From: Aerococcus viridans
GTDB taxonomy: Bacteria; Bacillota; Bacilli; Lactobacillales; Aerococcaceae
Assembly: GCF_002083135.2 (NCBI RefSeq)
Contig: NZ_NBTM02000001.1
Location: 682,001 to 746,000 of the forward strand
Direction: 5' to 3'
DNA: 64,000 nucleotides
Every line of letters starts with the position of its first letter. Positions within the stretch are counted from its first letter, which is position 1. The notes beneath the pieces were generated by a model. The model saw only the letters and a program-made list of their open reading frames with translations. It had not been told where the DNA came from and searched no databases. Positions 36,339 through 45,182 of the stretch are shown in pieces. Made by a program: the position numbers and the translations under genes.

Positions 36339-37163
36339 TTATTCTGCAGTTGGTGCACCTTCCCATACTGGAATGCTTGAACCTGCTGACATTTCGTCGA
36401 TGATTGCTGCGACTTCGTCTGTTTGATAGTATTCAAGGATTGTCTTGTAGACTTCGTTGTCTGTTTCGTCTTCACGTACTGCAATGACATTGTAGTATGG
36501 CTTTGATGATTCTGCGACTGGCTCAAGGTAAATTGAGTCTTGTGTTGGCACGTAACCTGCGTCTGTTGCCATATCGTTGTTGATTAATGAGATATCAACG
36601 TCAGCTAAGGCACGGGCTGTTTGGTTGGCTGCCATTTCTTCAAATTGTAAGTTTTTAGGATTTGAAGTGATGTCACTTGTTGTTGGTAATAGACCTTTTG
36701 ATTCGTCTAATTCGATTAAACCAGCTGTTTGTAATAGTAATAAAGCACGCGATCCGTTTGATACGTCGTCTGGAATTGCGACTAAGGCACCGTCTTGTAA
36801 TTCATCTAAAGAGTCAATTTTCTCAGAGAAGACACCCATTGGATTTAAGGTTGTATAGCCAAGTGTTGTGTTTGAATACCCACCTTCTTCGTTAATTGAA
36901 TCCATGTAAATTTCTGTTAGAGCTGAATGCATATCGATTGAACCATCGTCTAATGATACGATTGGTTGACGGTAGTCAGTGAATTTCACTAATTCAATTT
37001 CAATGTTTTCTTTTTCTAGCAATTCTTCTTGTAGGTACTCCCATTGGTCGTTTTTATCGCCAACCACACCTAGTTTCACTTTAGTCGTTTCTTCACTTTG
37101 GCCACAAGCAGCTAACACTAATACCACTAGTGCCAATCCCAATGCACGGAAAATTTTCTTCAT
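36339..37163 (-). CDS. MetQ/NlpA-family lipoprotein, orphan
   Basis: 274-residue substrate-binding lipoprotein. The lipobox is LAAC (Cys20). The NlpA family core is visible: KLGVVGDKNDQWEYLQE, HSALTEIYMDSIN, ALVAIPDDVSNGSRALLLLQ, and NNDMATDAGYVP. Family members bind methionine or other D/L amino acids and feed a MetNP importer, but no ATPase or permease lies nearby, so it must use a transporter encoded elsewhere. ATG 37163 follows GGAGG. Monocistronic. Confidence 0.85.
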   Translation of the reverse strand: MKKIFRALGLALVVLVLAACGQSEETTKVKLGVVGDKNDQWEYLQEELLEKENIEIELVKFTDYRQPIVSLDDGSIDMHSALTEIYMDSINEEGGYSNTTLGYTTLNPMGVFSEKIDSLDELQDGALVAIPDDVSNGSRALLLLQTAGLIELDESKGLLPTTSDITSNPKNLQFEEMAANQTARALADVDISLINNDMATDAGYVPTQDSIYLEPVAESSKPYYNVIAVREDETDNEVYKTILEYYQTDEVAAIIDEMSAGSSIPVWEGAPTAE

Positions 37164-37551
37164 AATATTGCCTCCAAATGATTTTTTATCATTCATTTAT
37201 TGTAGGAAAAACCAATCATCATTGCAATTCAATCGAGATACTAAATTACCATTATCCTTGATAGCCTAATGCTATCACTAGCTACGCATATTCTGATTTA
37301 ATAATGTCCTATAAATCAACTGATAATAGTTATTTGCCTGTGATACCGCTTGTTCAATTAATCCACTTTTTTATTTCTCTTACTTTGTTGTTTAGGCTAA
37401 ATTATTATCTATTCACGATTGATCATCTAAAAGATATCCCACACTTAGTAACTTTCTCAACCGAAGTATCGCAAAAGTCAAAGGACCATGAAAAGGACCA
37501 ATGACTTTCTACATTAGTCATTCGTCCCATATCCTTATATATCTATTAAGT
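37164..37551. other. intergenic region upstream of the MetQ-like gene
   Basis: Nearly 390 bases. I looked for a SAM riboswitch or a methionine T-box on the minus strand and saw neither. A 7-bp inverted repeat (AATGACT at 37501, AGTCATT near 37517) may be a weak terminator for the GNAT gene. Confidence 0.5.
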
Positions 37552-38106
37552 TTATGATCCCTTTTGGGCTAAGTATTCATCTCTTAGTAAGGAAAATACC
37601 ACTGAGTCTGATGGCCCACTATCTAGTTGTTCATCTTGTCTAAGAATCCCTTCTTCAGTAAAGCCCAGACGTTTTGGAATCGCCTGGCTTTTATGATTGG
37701 TAACCGCTGCTCGAATTTCTACACGATTTAAGGCTAAGTCATTAAAAAGATAATCAAGTAGGAAAGCTACAGACTTGGTCATAATCCCTGAACCTTGGAA
37801 TTCTTCTCCTAAATAGTAACCTAGTGAAGTTGACTTGTTTAGGTGTTTAATATAATGCAAACCAAGCACACCAGCTAATTGACCTTCAAACCAAATCCCA
37901 CATTGAAAACCATCGTTATTGGCAAATTGTTGTAGCCCCTCTTTAATAAAAGGTAATTCATTTTCTGTAGCTTTCATGAATTTCACCCAAGGTAAGTACT
38001 CACCGAGGTAATCACGTGAATGATCAATTAACTTGTACAAAGCTTCTACATCACGCTCTTCTAATATTTTGATTGATAATTTGTCATCAATTGGGGTTTG
38101 AAACAT
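37552..38106 (-). CDS. GNAT acetyltransferase, RimJ/RimL-like
   Basis: 184-residue acyltransferase. The acetyl-CoA binding motif is GYYLGEEFQGSGIMTKSV, followed by NRVEIRAAVTNHKSQAIPKRLGFTEEG, the typical motif B of the ribosomal-protein-alanine acetyltransferase (Acetyltransf_3) group. The true substrate may be a protein N-terminus or a small molecule; the family is used broadly. It precedes the EgtUV-like operon end by 39 bases in the same direction, so it may be the last gene of that transcript. Confidence 0.82.
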   Translation of the reverse strand: MFQTPIDDKLSIKILEERDVEALYKLIDHSRDYLGEYLPWVKFMKATENELPFIKEGLQQFANNDGFQCGIWFEGQLAGVLGLHYIKHLNKSTSLGYYLGEEFQGSGIMTKSVAFLLDYLFNDLALNRVEIRAAVTNHKSQAIPKRLGFTEEGILRQDEQLDSGPSDSVVFSLLRDEYLAQKGS

Positions 38107-38145
38107 GCCACCACACCTCTCTGATTTTCTTTATATCATAACACC

Positions 38146-39084
38146 TTATATACTTTTTAGCCGAGCAAATACAGCCTGTCTATCTAGCGTTCCTAAACTT
38201 GTATCATTTTCCGTGATCTCAACTACCTCATCAGCCGCTAGTAAGGCGTATAAATCTTTTTGATGGCTAGCGATATCAATTTGCGGATAATCTGGATGGT
38301 CTCCTGAAAGTGGTTGAATATCTGGTCGGAAGATATTTAAGCCAAAGACATCTTCTTTCTCTTGGTTAAATAAGGAAGCCACTACCTGGTTTTCTGGATT
38401 TGTCAGAATTTCCTGAGCCGTATCCACTTGAATTAAGCGACCTTGGTTCATAATCCCAATTCGGTCAGCTAATTTAATGGCTTCATCCATATCATGTGTG
38501 ACAAATAAGATGGTTGTCTTCAACCGCTGATGAATATCGACTACGAGGTCTTGTAACTGGTTACGAGAAATTGGGTCTAGGGCTGAAAAAGGTTCGTCCA
38601 TTAAAATAATATCCGGTTCAGCTGCAATCGCACGTAAAATACCAATTCGCTGTTGCTCCCCACCAGATAATTCATCAACTGGTCGGTTCCGGTAAATTTC
38701 GGGATCTAAACCTACTAAATTGAGTAGTTCGTCAATTCTAGCTACACGTTTCTCTTTTGGCCAACCAATCATTTCTGGAATAACATCAATATTTTCACTA
38801 ACATTCATTGTTGGGAAAAGGGCAATCTTTTGTAAGACGTACCCCATATTCCAGCGCATCTTCTCAATATCATGATCTTTAATTTTTTGTCCTTTAAAGT
38901 AAACATCTCCACCTGTTGGCTCAGTCAAGCCATTTACCATTTTAAGTGACGTCGTTTTCCCACTACCTGAAGGACCCACTAAGACAAAAAATTCTCCTTC
39001 ATGAATGGTTAAGTTCAAGTCATCAATCACACGTTTGTCTTCATATGCTTTCTCTACATCTTTAAATTCAATTATACTCGCCAT
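38146..39084 (-). CDS. quaternary-amine/ergothioneine-type ABC transporter ATPase
   Basis: 312-residue ATP-binding subunit. Walker A is GPSGSGKTT, the signature is LSGGEQQRIGILRAI, Walker B is DIILMDEPFSALDP, and the switch is FVTHDMDEAIKLADR. The C-terminal 90 residues are a reduced CBS-like region. Its ATG overlaps the stop of the permease gene by one base (TAATG), so the two are coupled. By architecture it matches OpuCA and EgtV; the partner protein decides between these. Confidence 0.9.
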   Translation of the reverse strand: MASIIEFKDVEKAYEDKRVIDDLNLTIHEGEFFVLVGPSGSGKTTSLKMVNGLTEPTGGDVYFKGQKIKDHDIEKMRWNMGYVLQKIALFPTMNVSENIDVIPEMIGWPKEKRVARIDELLNLVGLDPEIYRNRPVDELSGGEQQRIGILRAIAAEPDIILMDEPFSALDPISRNQLQDLVVDIHQRLKTTILFVTHDMDEAIKLADRIGIMNQGRLIQVDTAQEILTNPENQVVASLFNQEKEDVFGLNIFRPDIQPLSGDHPDYPQIDIASHQKDLYALLAADEVVEITENDTSLGTLDRQAVFARLKSI

Positions 39085-40622
39085 TATGCATCCTCCCCTA
39101 TTAAGCCCTTGTCGACTAGGAAATCATGGGCTACTTGGCTAGGCTCTTGCCCTTCAACGTTTACAGCATAGTTCATTTGGATCATCTCATCTTCGGTTAC
39201 TAACCCACTTAATTTGTTTAGAGATGCCACAATTTCTGGATGGTCTTCAGCGAAGTCTACATTCATCAATGGACCTCCTTGATAATCAGGGAAGAGCCCT
39301 AAATCATCTTCAAGCGTAACCAAATCATACTCTAAAATTTGGCTATCAGTCGAATATGCATCAACCACATTGACTTCATTGTTATTGATAGCATTGTATC
39401 TAAGCGCAGGTTCAAGACTTTTCACTGATGGGAAGGTCAACCCGTATAATTCTTGAATACCAGCATAGCCATCTTGACGGTCAATAAATTCTAACGTAAA
39501 GCCAGCTGTGATCTCGTCTTCGACTTTCGCTAGATCTGAAATCGTTTCTAGATTATTCTCCTCCGCAAAATCACGTTTCACGGCTAATGCATAGGTATTT
39601 TCAAAAGAAAATGGTTCTAGAAAAGTCATATCATACTGTTCTTTTAATAAGTCACGCGCTAATTGATAGGTATCTGCTTGGTCGAAGTCGCTTGTATCAG
39701 TAGCTTCATCTACGTCAACTAAACTTTCAAGGACTGTACCTGAAAACTCTGGATAAATATCGATTTCATTATTATCTAGGGCAGAAAAGAGGAAGGTTGT
39801 TTTACCAAAATTGGCTTTTACATCAACATTGACATCGTCATTATCTGCTTCAATTATTTCTTTATACATATTAATTAGTATCTCTGGTTCTGACCCTAAT
39901 TTACCGGCGATAGTGACATTCGTAACTTGACCAGTCAATCGTTGCGCTAATATTGGCCCACCAATTCCTACAAATAAAACAAGCAAGCTAATAAGGACGG
40001 TTTTCATTTTCTTATTTTCTAACCATTTAATGAGGGCACCAAAAATAATCGCTAATAAAGATGATGCAATAGCACCGATAAGAGTTAAATTGCTATCATT
40101 TCGGTCGATCCCCAACATAATTAAAGACCCAAGGCCACCAGCACCGATTAAAGTCGCTAGGGTCGCTGTTCCTATAGTTAATACTAACGAGGTCCGAATA
40201 CCTGAAATGACCACCGGCATGGCAATCGGCAATTCCACCTTAAAGAGGCGACGCCGTCTAGGCATCCCAAAAGCGATTGCAGCTTCCTCAATTGTCGGGT
40301 CAATTTCTACAAAACCTGTATAGGTATTTTGTAAGATAGGCAAAATCGCATAGACAACTAAGGCGATAAGTGCAGGTACTGAACCTATCCCTACTAAGGG
40401 AATTAACAATCCCAACAAAGCCAATGAGGGAATCGTTTGTAAGATACTAGCAAATTGTAATACGGGTTCCGCATATTTACGGTGGTCACTCAGCCAAATG
40501 GCTAGTGGAATTGCAATAACACAGGCGATGAACAAGGCAAGTAAGGAAATAGCCATATGTTCGTAAGTAGCAGTGAATAATTGGTCTTTACGTTCCATTA
40601 ACGTTAAGAAAAAATCGTTCAT
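39084..40622 (-). CDS. fused permease and substrate-binding protein, EgtU/OpuC/BilE-like
   Basis: 512 residues with two parts. Residues 1 to about 215 are a permease with the EAA loop EEAAIAFGMPRRRRLFKVELPIA. From about 230 onward is a ligand-binding domain of the glycine betaine/choline OpuAC superfamily (KLGSEPEILINMYKEIIEAD, NEIDIYPEFSGTVLESL, VVDAYSTDSQILEYDL). This permease-binding protein fusion is typical of pneumococcal EgtU (ergothioneine), of Listeria BilE and of osmolyte importers; without pocket comparison the ligand stays open. ATG 40622 follows AAAGGAG. Confidence 0.85.
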   Translation of the reverse strand: MNDFFLTLMERKDQLFTATYEHMAISLLALFIACVIAIPLAIWLSDHRKYAEPVLQFASILQTIPSLALLGLLIPLVGIGSVPALIALVVYAILPILQNTYTGFVEIDPTIEEAAIAFGMPRRRRLFKVELPIAMPVVISGIRTSLVLTIGTATLATLIGAGGLGSLIMLGIDRNDSNLTLIGAIASSLLAIIFGALIKWLENKKMKTVLISLLVLFVGIGGPILAQRLTGQVTNVTIAGKLGSEPEILINMYKEIIEADNDDVNVDVKANFGKTTFLFSALDNNEIDIYPEFSGTVLESLVDVDEATDTSDFDQADTYQLARDLLKEQYDMTFLEPFSFENTYALAVKRDFAEENNLETISDLAKVEDEITAGFTLEFIDRQDGYAGIQELYGLTFPSVKSLEPALRYNAINNNEVNVVDAYSTDSQILEYDLVTLEDDLGLFPDYQGGPLMNVDFAEDHPEIVASLNKLSGLVTEDEMIQMNYAVNVEGQEPSQVAHDFLVDKGLIGEDA

Positions 40623-40832
40623 GATAACTCCTTTCAAGTTACAAGGTGTATGTAGATCATTTAAAATTGCGCATGATAAAATTGTGTCATCACCAGGTAA
40701 ATGATTTCGGCAAAATTATCACTCGTATATTATATTATCGCATACAAAGCCATAATTACATTGCAATAAGCCTAGGTTTTGAATGCCTTATTTGTCCAAT
40801 TTGGCCTTTTTAAATATATGAATTTATTACAT

Positions 40833-40862
40833 CAAAAAAGAGCCATGTAATCATGACTCTTC
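40833..40862 (-). terminator. terminator after the KdgT-like gene
   Basis: On the minus strand AAGAGTCATG pairs with CATGGCTCTT (one mismatch) around ATTA, followed by TTTTG. Confidence 0.78.
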
Positions 40863-40879
40863 TGTAAGCATTGAGATAA

Positions 40880-41836
40880 TTATAATGATTGAATACCATA
40901 CTCTTTTACATATAGTTTCTGTGCAACAATAGGTGAAATGATTGAAGTAATGATACATACCATCATTACAATAGCTGTAGCACTTGTTGATTGATCCGCG
41001 AAGACTAATGGTAAGGCAGACGCGATACTAGCAGGATTAGCTACTGACATGCCTGCTACATTCCAAATAGCTGCACCATCTACCCCTGCGTTTTGTTTCA
41101 TGATGTAGCGGTCAAATGGAATTAGGGGTAGTAATAACACCATGAAGATTCCGGCCATCAAAATACCTGGCAATCCTGCAGCGATAGCTGATTGAATATT
41201 CATCGCTGCACCTAGGTTCCACCCTAAGAAAGGTAGTAAACGCGCAATCATCGGCACAAAAAAGTCGGTGAAATCTCTATCTAGATTACCTAGAATAGTA
41301 CCGGCTACTAAAGGCACAAAGATTGAAATAATCGGTTGCCAGTCAATCCCGGCTGCCCCACCATCTGCCGTTAAAATACTTAATAAAATTAAAGGTGCAA
41401 AAGGCATACCAATCAGGCCCATAATACCATATACGGCACCAAATTGTTTATCCCCATAACTTGAATGGATAGCTAGTGCTACGGCTGGGTTTAAAGAATA
41501 GATCACACAAGCAAAAGCCAACAGGTTAATGCCAAAAATGCCATCTAAACCAAACAACCAGTAGAAAACTAAAATATAGATTGTTGAAATCACTAACTTA
41601 AATAGAATCATTGGTAAATGACGTTTTAGTAAGGGCACAATTTGTTTTAAATCTAAACTTGTCCCTGCTGAAAATACCAATAACCCAATAACAACGTTCG
41701 TCCCCATTTGAAACGTTTGTTGTGTTGTACCACCGATTGCATCATACATATTAGGAAAGATAGACACTAATACCAGTGATACTACCAAGGGAATCAAAAA
41801 CATCCCTGCAGGTACTTTATTTATTTTCTTAAACAT
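40880..41836 (-). CDS. 2-keto-3-deoxygluconate permease, KdgT-like
   Basis: 318-residue membrane protein with about ten hydrophobic segments. The N-terminus KKINKVPAGMFLIPLVVSLVL and blocks such as GTNVVIGLLVFSAGTSLDLKQ and SLNPAVALAIHSSYGDKQFGAVYG match the KdgT family. KDG-permeases belong to pectin and glucuronate catabolism, but no kduI, kdgK or kdgA is nearby, so the actual substrate may be another sugar acid. Monocistronic with its own terminator. Confidence 0.78.
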   Translation of the reverse strand: MFKKINKVPAGMFLIPLVVSLVLVSIFPNMYDAIGGTTQQTFQMGTNVVIGLLVFSAGTSLDLKQIVPLLKRHLPMILFKLVISTIYILVFYWLFGLDGIFGINLLAFACVIYSLNPAVALAIHSSYGDKQFGAVYGIMGLIGMPFAPLILLSILTADGGAAGIDWQPIISIFVPLVAGTILGNLDRDFTDFFVPMIARLLPFLGWNLGAAMNIQSAIAAGLPGILMAGIFMVLLLPLIPFDRYIMKQNAGVDGAAIWNVAGMSVANPASIASALPLVFADQSTSATAIVMMVCIITSIISPIVAQKLYVKEYGIQSL

Positions 41837-41981
41837 ATATAAACCTCTCTATAAGCATTTTTAATGGAAACACCACAATTACGCTATCATATATTGCTTT
41901 CAATCCTTAGTCAATAGCAATTATCCGTTTTTTTACACAGTAATTTAACATTTATGACTAAAATTGCAAAGATCATAGCCA

Positions 41982-42027
41982 TAAAAATACCCCTTGAATT
42001 TAGCTAGCATAACTAAATTCAAGGAGT
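41982..42027 (-). terminator. terminator after pbuX
   Basis: On the minus strand CCTTGAATTTAG pairs with CTAAATTCAAGG around TTATGCTAG, followed by TATTTTTA; a 12-bp perfect stem. Confidence 0.85.
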
Positions 42028-42064
42028 TTTATCGTCTATTTAAACGAGATATTTTTAAAATAAT

Positions 42065-43357
42065 TTATTTCTTCACGCCATGGAAGAAGGCGTTTAATAA
42101 GACCACTGTTACACCACCAGCTACGATTCCTGAAGATGTTAACCAAGAAATCCATTCTGGCAACTGCGCAAAGGCTGCAGGTGCAATAGCTACACCTAAA
42201 CCGATTGTAACTGCAGCGCCAATGATCAGTTGGTTACGATTATCTGCTAAATCTTGAGCACCTAATACGCTGATTCCGTATGATAATACGTTACCAAATA
42301 AGAAAATCATGGCACCACCTAATACGGCTGACGGTACCGAAGTTGCAATAGCACCAATTTTTGGAATTAACCCACATAGTAGCATTAGGATAATCAAGTT
42401 AACGAAAATAGATTTCCGCTTTTCACCTGACATTTGTACTACCCCAACGTTTTGAGAGAAAGCAGTTTGTGGTGATGTATTGAAGATACCAGCAAGTAAA
42501 TACCCAATCCCTACTGAGAAATATGAACGACGAAGATCTGCTTCATCGATATCTTTATCGTACATTCCAGCTAAAGCATAGTTGATACCTGTTACTTCAA
42601 TCATAGAAATAATACCAACCACTGTTAGCGATAAAATCGCTGCCGGATTGAAGCTTGGAGATTCGATAGCAAAAGGCATCGGTAGTTGTACCCATGATGC
42701 CTCTAAAATAGGCTGCATGTCCATTTTACCCATAAAGATAGCAATAATCATACCCGCAACTAGTCCAATCAAAATAGAGATAGATTGAAGAAAGCCTTTA
42801 GTAAAGCGATATAGTAAGAGGATAATCAAGAAAGTCATTAACCCCAAGATTAGATTATCGATATTCCCGTAGTCTGCACTACCCTCGCCACCTGCTAGAT
42901 TATTAATCGCAACAGGAATCAAGGTCGCACCAATTAAGGTCACGATAGTCCCTGTCACTAGCGGTGGAAATAGGTGGGATAGTTTAGCAAAGATCGGCGC
43001 CAATAGTAGGATGATGACACCAGCTACTAGGACTGAACCGAACATGGTGCCTAAGCCATATTGACCACCCACTTGAACCATTGGCCCAATAGCTGTAAAT
43101 GAACAAGCCATTACAACGGGTAAGCCCATACCGATAAATTTACCCCGGTAAAGTTGTAGGAATGTTGCAATCCCTGAGATAACAATATCTGCTGAGACAA
43201 GGTATAGCGTCTGTTGGGTTGTGAAGTTTAGAGAACTTGAGATAATTAACGGTACCACAATAGCACCGGCATACATGGCTAGTAAATGTTGTAGTGAAAG
43301 AAAAGTAGTTTTAGCTGAGAAGACATCTTTAAAATTTATATTCTTCAAAATGGCCAC
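42065..43357 (-). CDS. pbuX: xanthine/uracil permease, PbuX-like
   Basis: 430-residue nucleobase:cation symporter of the NCS2 family. Characteristic motifs are LLAMYAGAIVVPLIISSSL at the N-terminus, QNVGVVQMSG, and the transmembrane pattern of twelve to fourteen helices. It follows xpt with a three-base gap, and pairing with xpt points to xanthine uptake. The reading frame opens with GTG at 43357, but TTG at 43348 has a better GGTGG ribosome-binding site, so the true start is uncertain by three residues. Confidence 0.92.
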   Translation of the reverse strand: MAILKNINFKDVFSAKTTFLSLQHLLAMYAGAIVVPLIISSSLNFTTQQTLYLVSADIVISGIATFLQLYRGKFIGMGLPVVMACSFTAIGPMVQVGGQYGLGTMFGSVLVAGVIILLLAPIFAKLSHLFPPLVTGTIVTLIGATLIPVAINNLAGGEGSADYGNIDNLILGLMTFLIILLLYRFTKGFLQSISILIGLVAGMIIAIFMGKMDMQPILEASWVQLPMPFAIESPSFNPAAILSLTVVGIISMIEVTGINYALAGMYDKDIDEADLRRSYFSVGIGYLLAGIFNTSPQTAFSQNVGVVQMSGEKRKSIFVNLIILMLLCGLIPKIGAIATSVPSAVLGGAMIFLFGNVLSYGISVLGAQDLADNRNQLIIGAAVTIGLGVAIAPAAFAQLPEWISWLTSSGIVAGGVTVVLLNAFFHGVKK

Positions 43358-43360
43358 CCG

Positions 43361-43957
43361 CTATGCTAACTTTTCATCTTCTTCATCTACAAAAGTCACT
43401 TTATTACCTGCTAATGAAGCAATACGGCAAACTGAGTAAACATCTACACCCGCATCAATAAGGCGTTGACGTCCAGGTTGGAATGATTTTTCTACACAGA
43501 TACCCACACCAACCACTTCTGCACCAGCTTGTTTCACTAAGTCAATTAACCCTAGACTCGCTTCACCGTTCGCTAAGAAATCGTCAATGATCAGTACTTT
43601 ATCATTTTCATTTAAGTATTCTTTAGAGATGATAATTTCGCTTGTTTTATTCTTAGTAAATGAATGTACTAATGTTGAGAATTTATCTTGTCCAGCAAGT
43701 GTTGATGGTTCAGATTTTTTGGCAAAAAGCATTGGCACTTGGAAGTGGGCAGCCACCATGATAGCAGGTGCAATACCACTTGCTTCGATGGTTAATACTT
43801 TGGTAATTTCACGTGACTTGAAGTAATCAAAAAAGTTACTTTGGATGTCATGCATCACTTTCGGGTCGATTTGGTGGTTTAGGAATGAGTCAATTTTCAA
43901 AATCTTTTCATCGATGACTTGACCGTCTTTTAAAATACGTTTTTGTAAGTAGTTCAT
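43361..43957 (-). CDS. xpt: xanthine phosphoribosyltransferase
   Basis: 198-residue purine salvage enzyme converting xanthine and PRPP to XMP. The PRPP-binding motif is KVLIIDDFLANGEASLGLIDL and the early block VLTIEASGIAPAIMVA is diagnostic for Xpt. ATG 43957 (MNYLQKRILKDGQV) has AAAGGGG upstream; the longer frame is not conserved. Operon with pbuX as in Bacillus. The leader has no purine riboswitch; instead three CGAACAAT boxes surround the promoter. Confidence 0.95.
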   Translation of the reverse strand: MNYLQKRILKDGQVIDEKILKIDSFLNHQIDPKVMHDIQSNFFDYFKSREITKVLTIEASGIAPAIMVAAHFQVPMLFAKKSEPSTLAGQDKFSTLVHSFTKNKTSEIIISKEYLNENDKVLIIDDFLANGEASLGLIDLVKQAGAEVVGVGICVEKSFQPGRQRLIDAGVDVYSVCRIASLAGNKVTFVDEEDEKLA

Positions 43958-43988
43958 GATAAATAGCCCCTTTATTTTTGTTACTTCC

Positions 43989-44045
43989 ATTGTACGAACA
44001 ATATATTCCAATTGCAAGGCATTGTTCGGCGAACCTACGAACAAT
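43989..44045 (-). promoter_or_regulatory. xpt-pbuX promoter with three PurBox-like sites
   Basis: On the minus strand TTGCAA (44012-44017), 17 bases and TACAAT (43989-43994). CGAACAAT, the core of the PurR-binding PurBox, occurs three times: 43995-44002 (plus), 44021-44028 (minus orientation) and 44038-44045 (plus). One box lies in the spacer and two are upstream of -35. This fits control by PurR; whether it represses (Bacillus) or activates (Lactococcus) is not decided by the sequence. Confidence 0.75.
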
Positions 44046-44085
44046 TTCTAATGGATACCGGTTGATCCGGATAAAAAGCTTATTT

Positions 44086-44124
44086 AACCACAAAAAAACT
44101 GGCTTGAGAACCAGTTTTTTTACA
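44086..44124 (-). terminator. terminator after nrdF
   Basis: AAAAAAACTGG pairs with CCAGTTTTTTT; symmetric hairpin downstream of the nrdHIEF operon. Confidence 0.88.
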
Positions 44125-44140
44125 TATATTGATTGGAAAT

Positions 44141-45157
44141 TTAAAAGTCGTAATCATCGTCGCCCATCGCTTCTGATTCACCCATCAAGTATGAATTTCC
44201 AACTTGTGAGAAGAAGTCATGGTTACTTGAATCTGTTGAGATACCATTCATCACAATTGGGTTAACATTTTCTGCTGTACCATCTGGATAGAAAGGTTCA
44301 AATCCTAAGTTTTGTAAGGCCTTATTGGCATTATAATGTACAAAGGTATTAACTTCCTTCGTCCATCCTACTTGTGTATAGATTTCTTCGGTATATTTCT
44401 CTTCATTTTCCATTAAGTCAAATAGCAGCGCGTACATCCAGTCTTTTAATTCATTTTGTTCATCAGTTGAAAGTTGGTTGTAACCTAATTGGAATTTGTA
44501 GCCCAGGTAAGTACCATGTACAGACTCATCGCGAATAATCAACTTGATAATTTCAGCGACATTCTCTAGTTTATTGTTACCTAAATACCATAATGGTGCA
44601 TAGAAACCTGAATAGAATAGATAAGTTTCTAGAAATACGCTAGCAACCTTTTGCTGTAATCCGGTTCCATTTTGATAAATTTCGTTGATACGACGTGCCT
44701 TGTATTGAAGGTATTCGTTGTTGTTAGCCCAGTCAAAAATCTCATCAATTTCACGAGTCGTATTCAATGAAATAAAAATTGTTGAATAAGATTTAGCATG
44801 TACTGACTCCATAAATAGGATATTGTTCAATACAGCTTCTTCGTGTTGTGTCCGAACAGCATCACGCATAACGTTTGCCCCTTCTTCAGACTGTAGAGTA
44901 TCTAAAGCTGTTAAGCCAGCAAAGGCTTTGTTAACTACATCGCGTTCTTCGTCAGTTAGGATTCGCCAATCATCACGGTCGTTTGAAACTGGAATACGTG
45001 TATCCAACCAAAATTGTGAGGTCAATTTTTCCCAAGTTGATTTATCAATCGCATCTTCTACGCGGTCCCAATCAATTGATTTGTAGTATAAAACGTTGTG
45101 GTTGGTTGGTTCACCGTTCAAAATCTGGTTAAAGTATTCTTTATTTTCTTGTGTCAT
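44141..45157 (-). CDS. nrdF: ribonucleotide reductase class Ib, beta subunit
   Basis: 338-residue dimetal/tyrosyl-radical subunit. Metal-ligand regions are LDTLQSEEGANVMRD, EAVLNNILFMESVHAKSYS and IIRDESVHGTYLG. Class Ib enzymes use a Mn(III)2-Y or Fe(III)2-Y cofactor and NrdI. The C-terminal tail GESEAMGDDDYDF contains the acidic end that binds NrdE. It is the last gene of nrdHIEF, 25 bases after nrdE. Confidence 0.97.
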   Translation of the reverse strand: MTQENKEYFNQILNGEPTNHNVLYYKSIDWDRVEDAIDKSTWEKLTSQFWLDTRIPVSNDRDDWRILTDEERDVVNKAFAGLTALDTLQSEEGANVMRDAVRTQHEEAVLNNILFMESVHAKSYSTIFISLNTTREIDEIFDWANNNEYLQYKARRINEIYQNGTGLQQKVASVFLETYLFYSGFYAPLWYLGNNKLENVAEIIKLIIRDESVHGTYLGYKFQLGYNQLSTDEQNELKDWMYALLFDLMENEEKYTEEIYTQVGWTKEVNTFVHYNANKALQNLGFEPFYPDGTAENVNPIVMNGISTDSSNHDFFSQVGNSYLMGESEAMGDDDYDF

Positions 45158-45182
45158 TATTAATTTTCCTCTCGTTTACGAT

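Noticed and set aside
37304-37504. 66-residue plus-strand ORF in the metQ upstream region
   Set aside because: No ribosome-binding site, no recognisable motif and AT-rich composition like the rest of the gap.
43958-44080. Purine riboswitch before xpt
   Set aside because: The conserved loop and core sequences are absent; the repeated CGAACAAT motifs are better explained as PurR sites.
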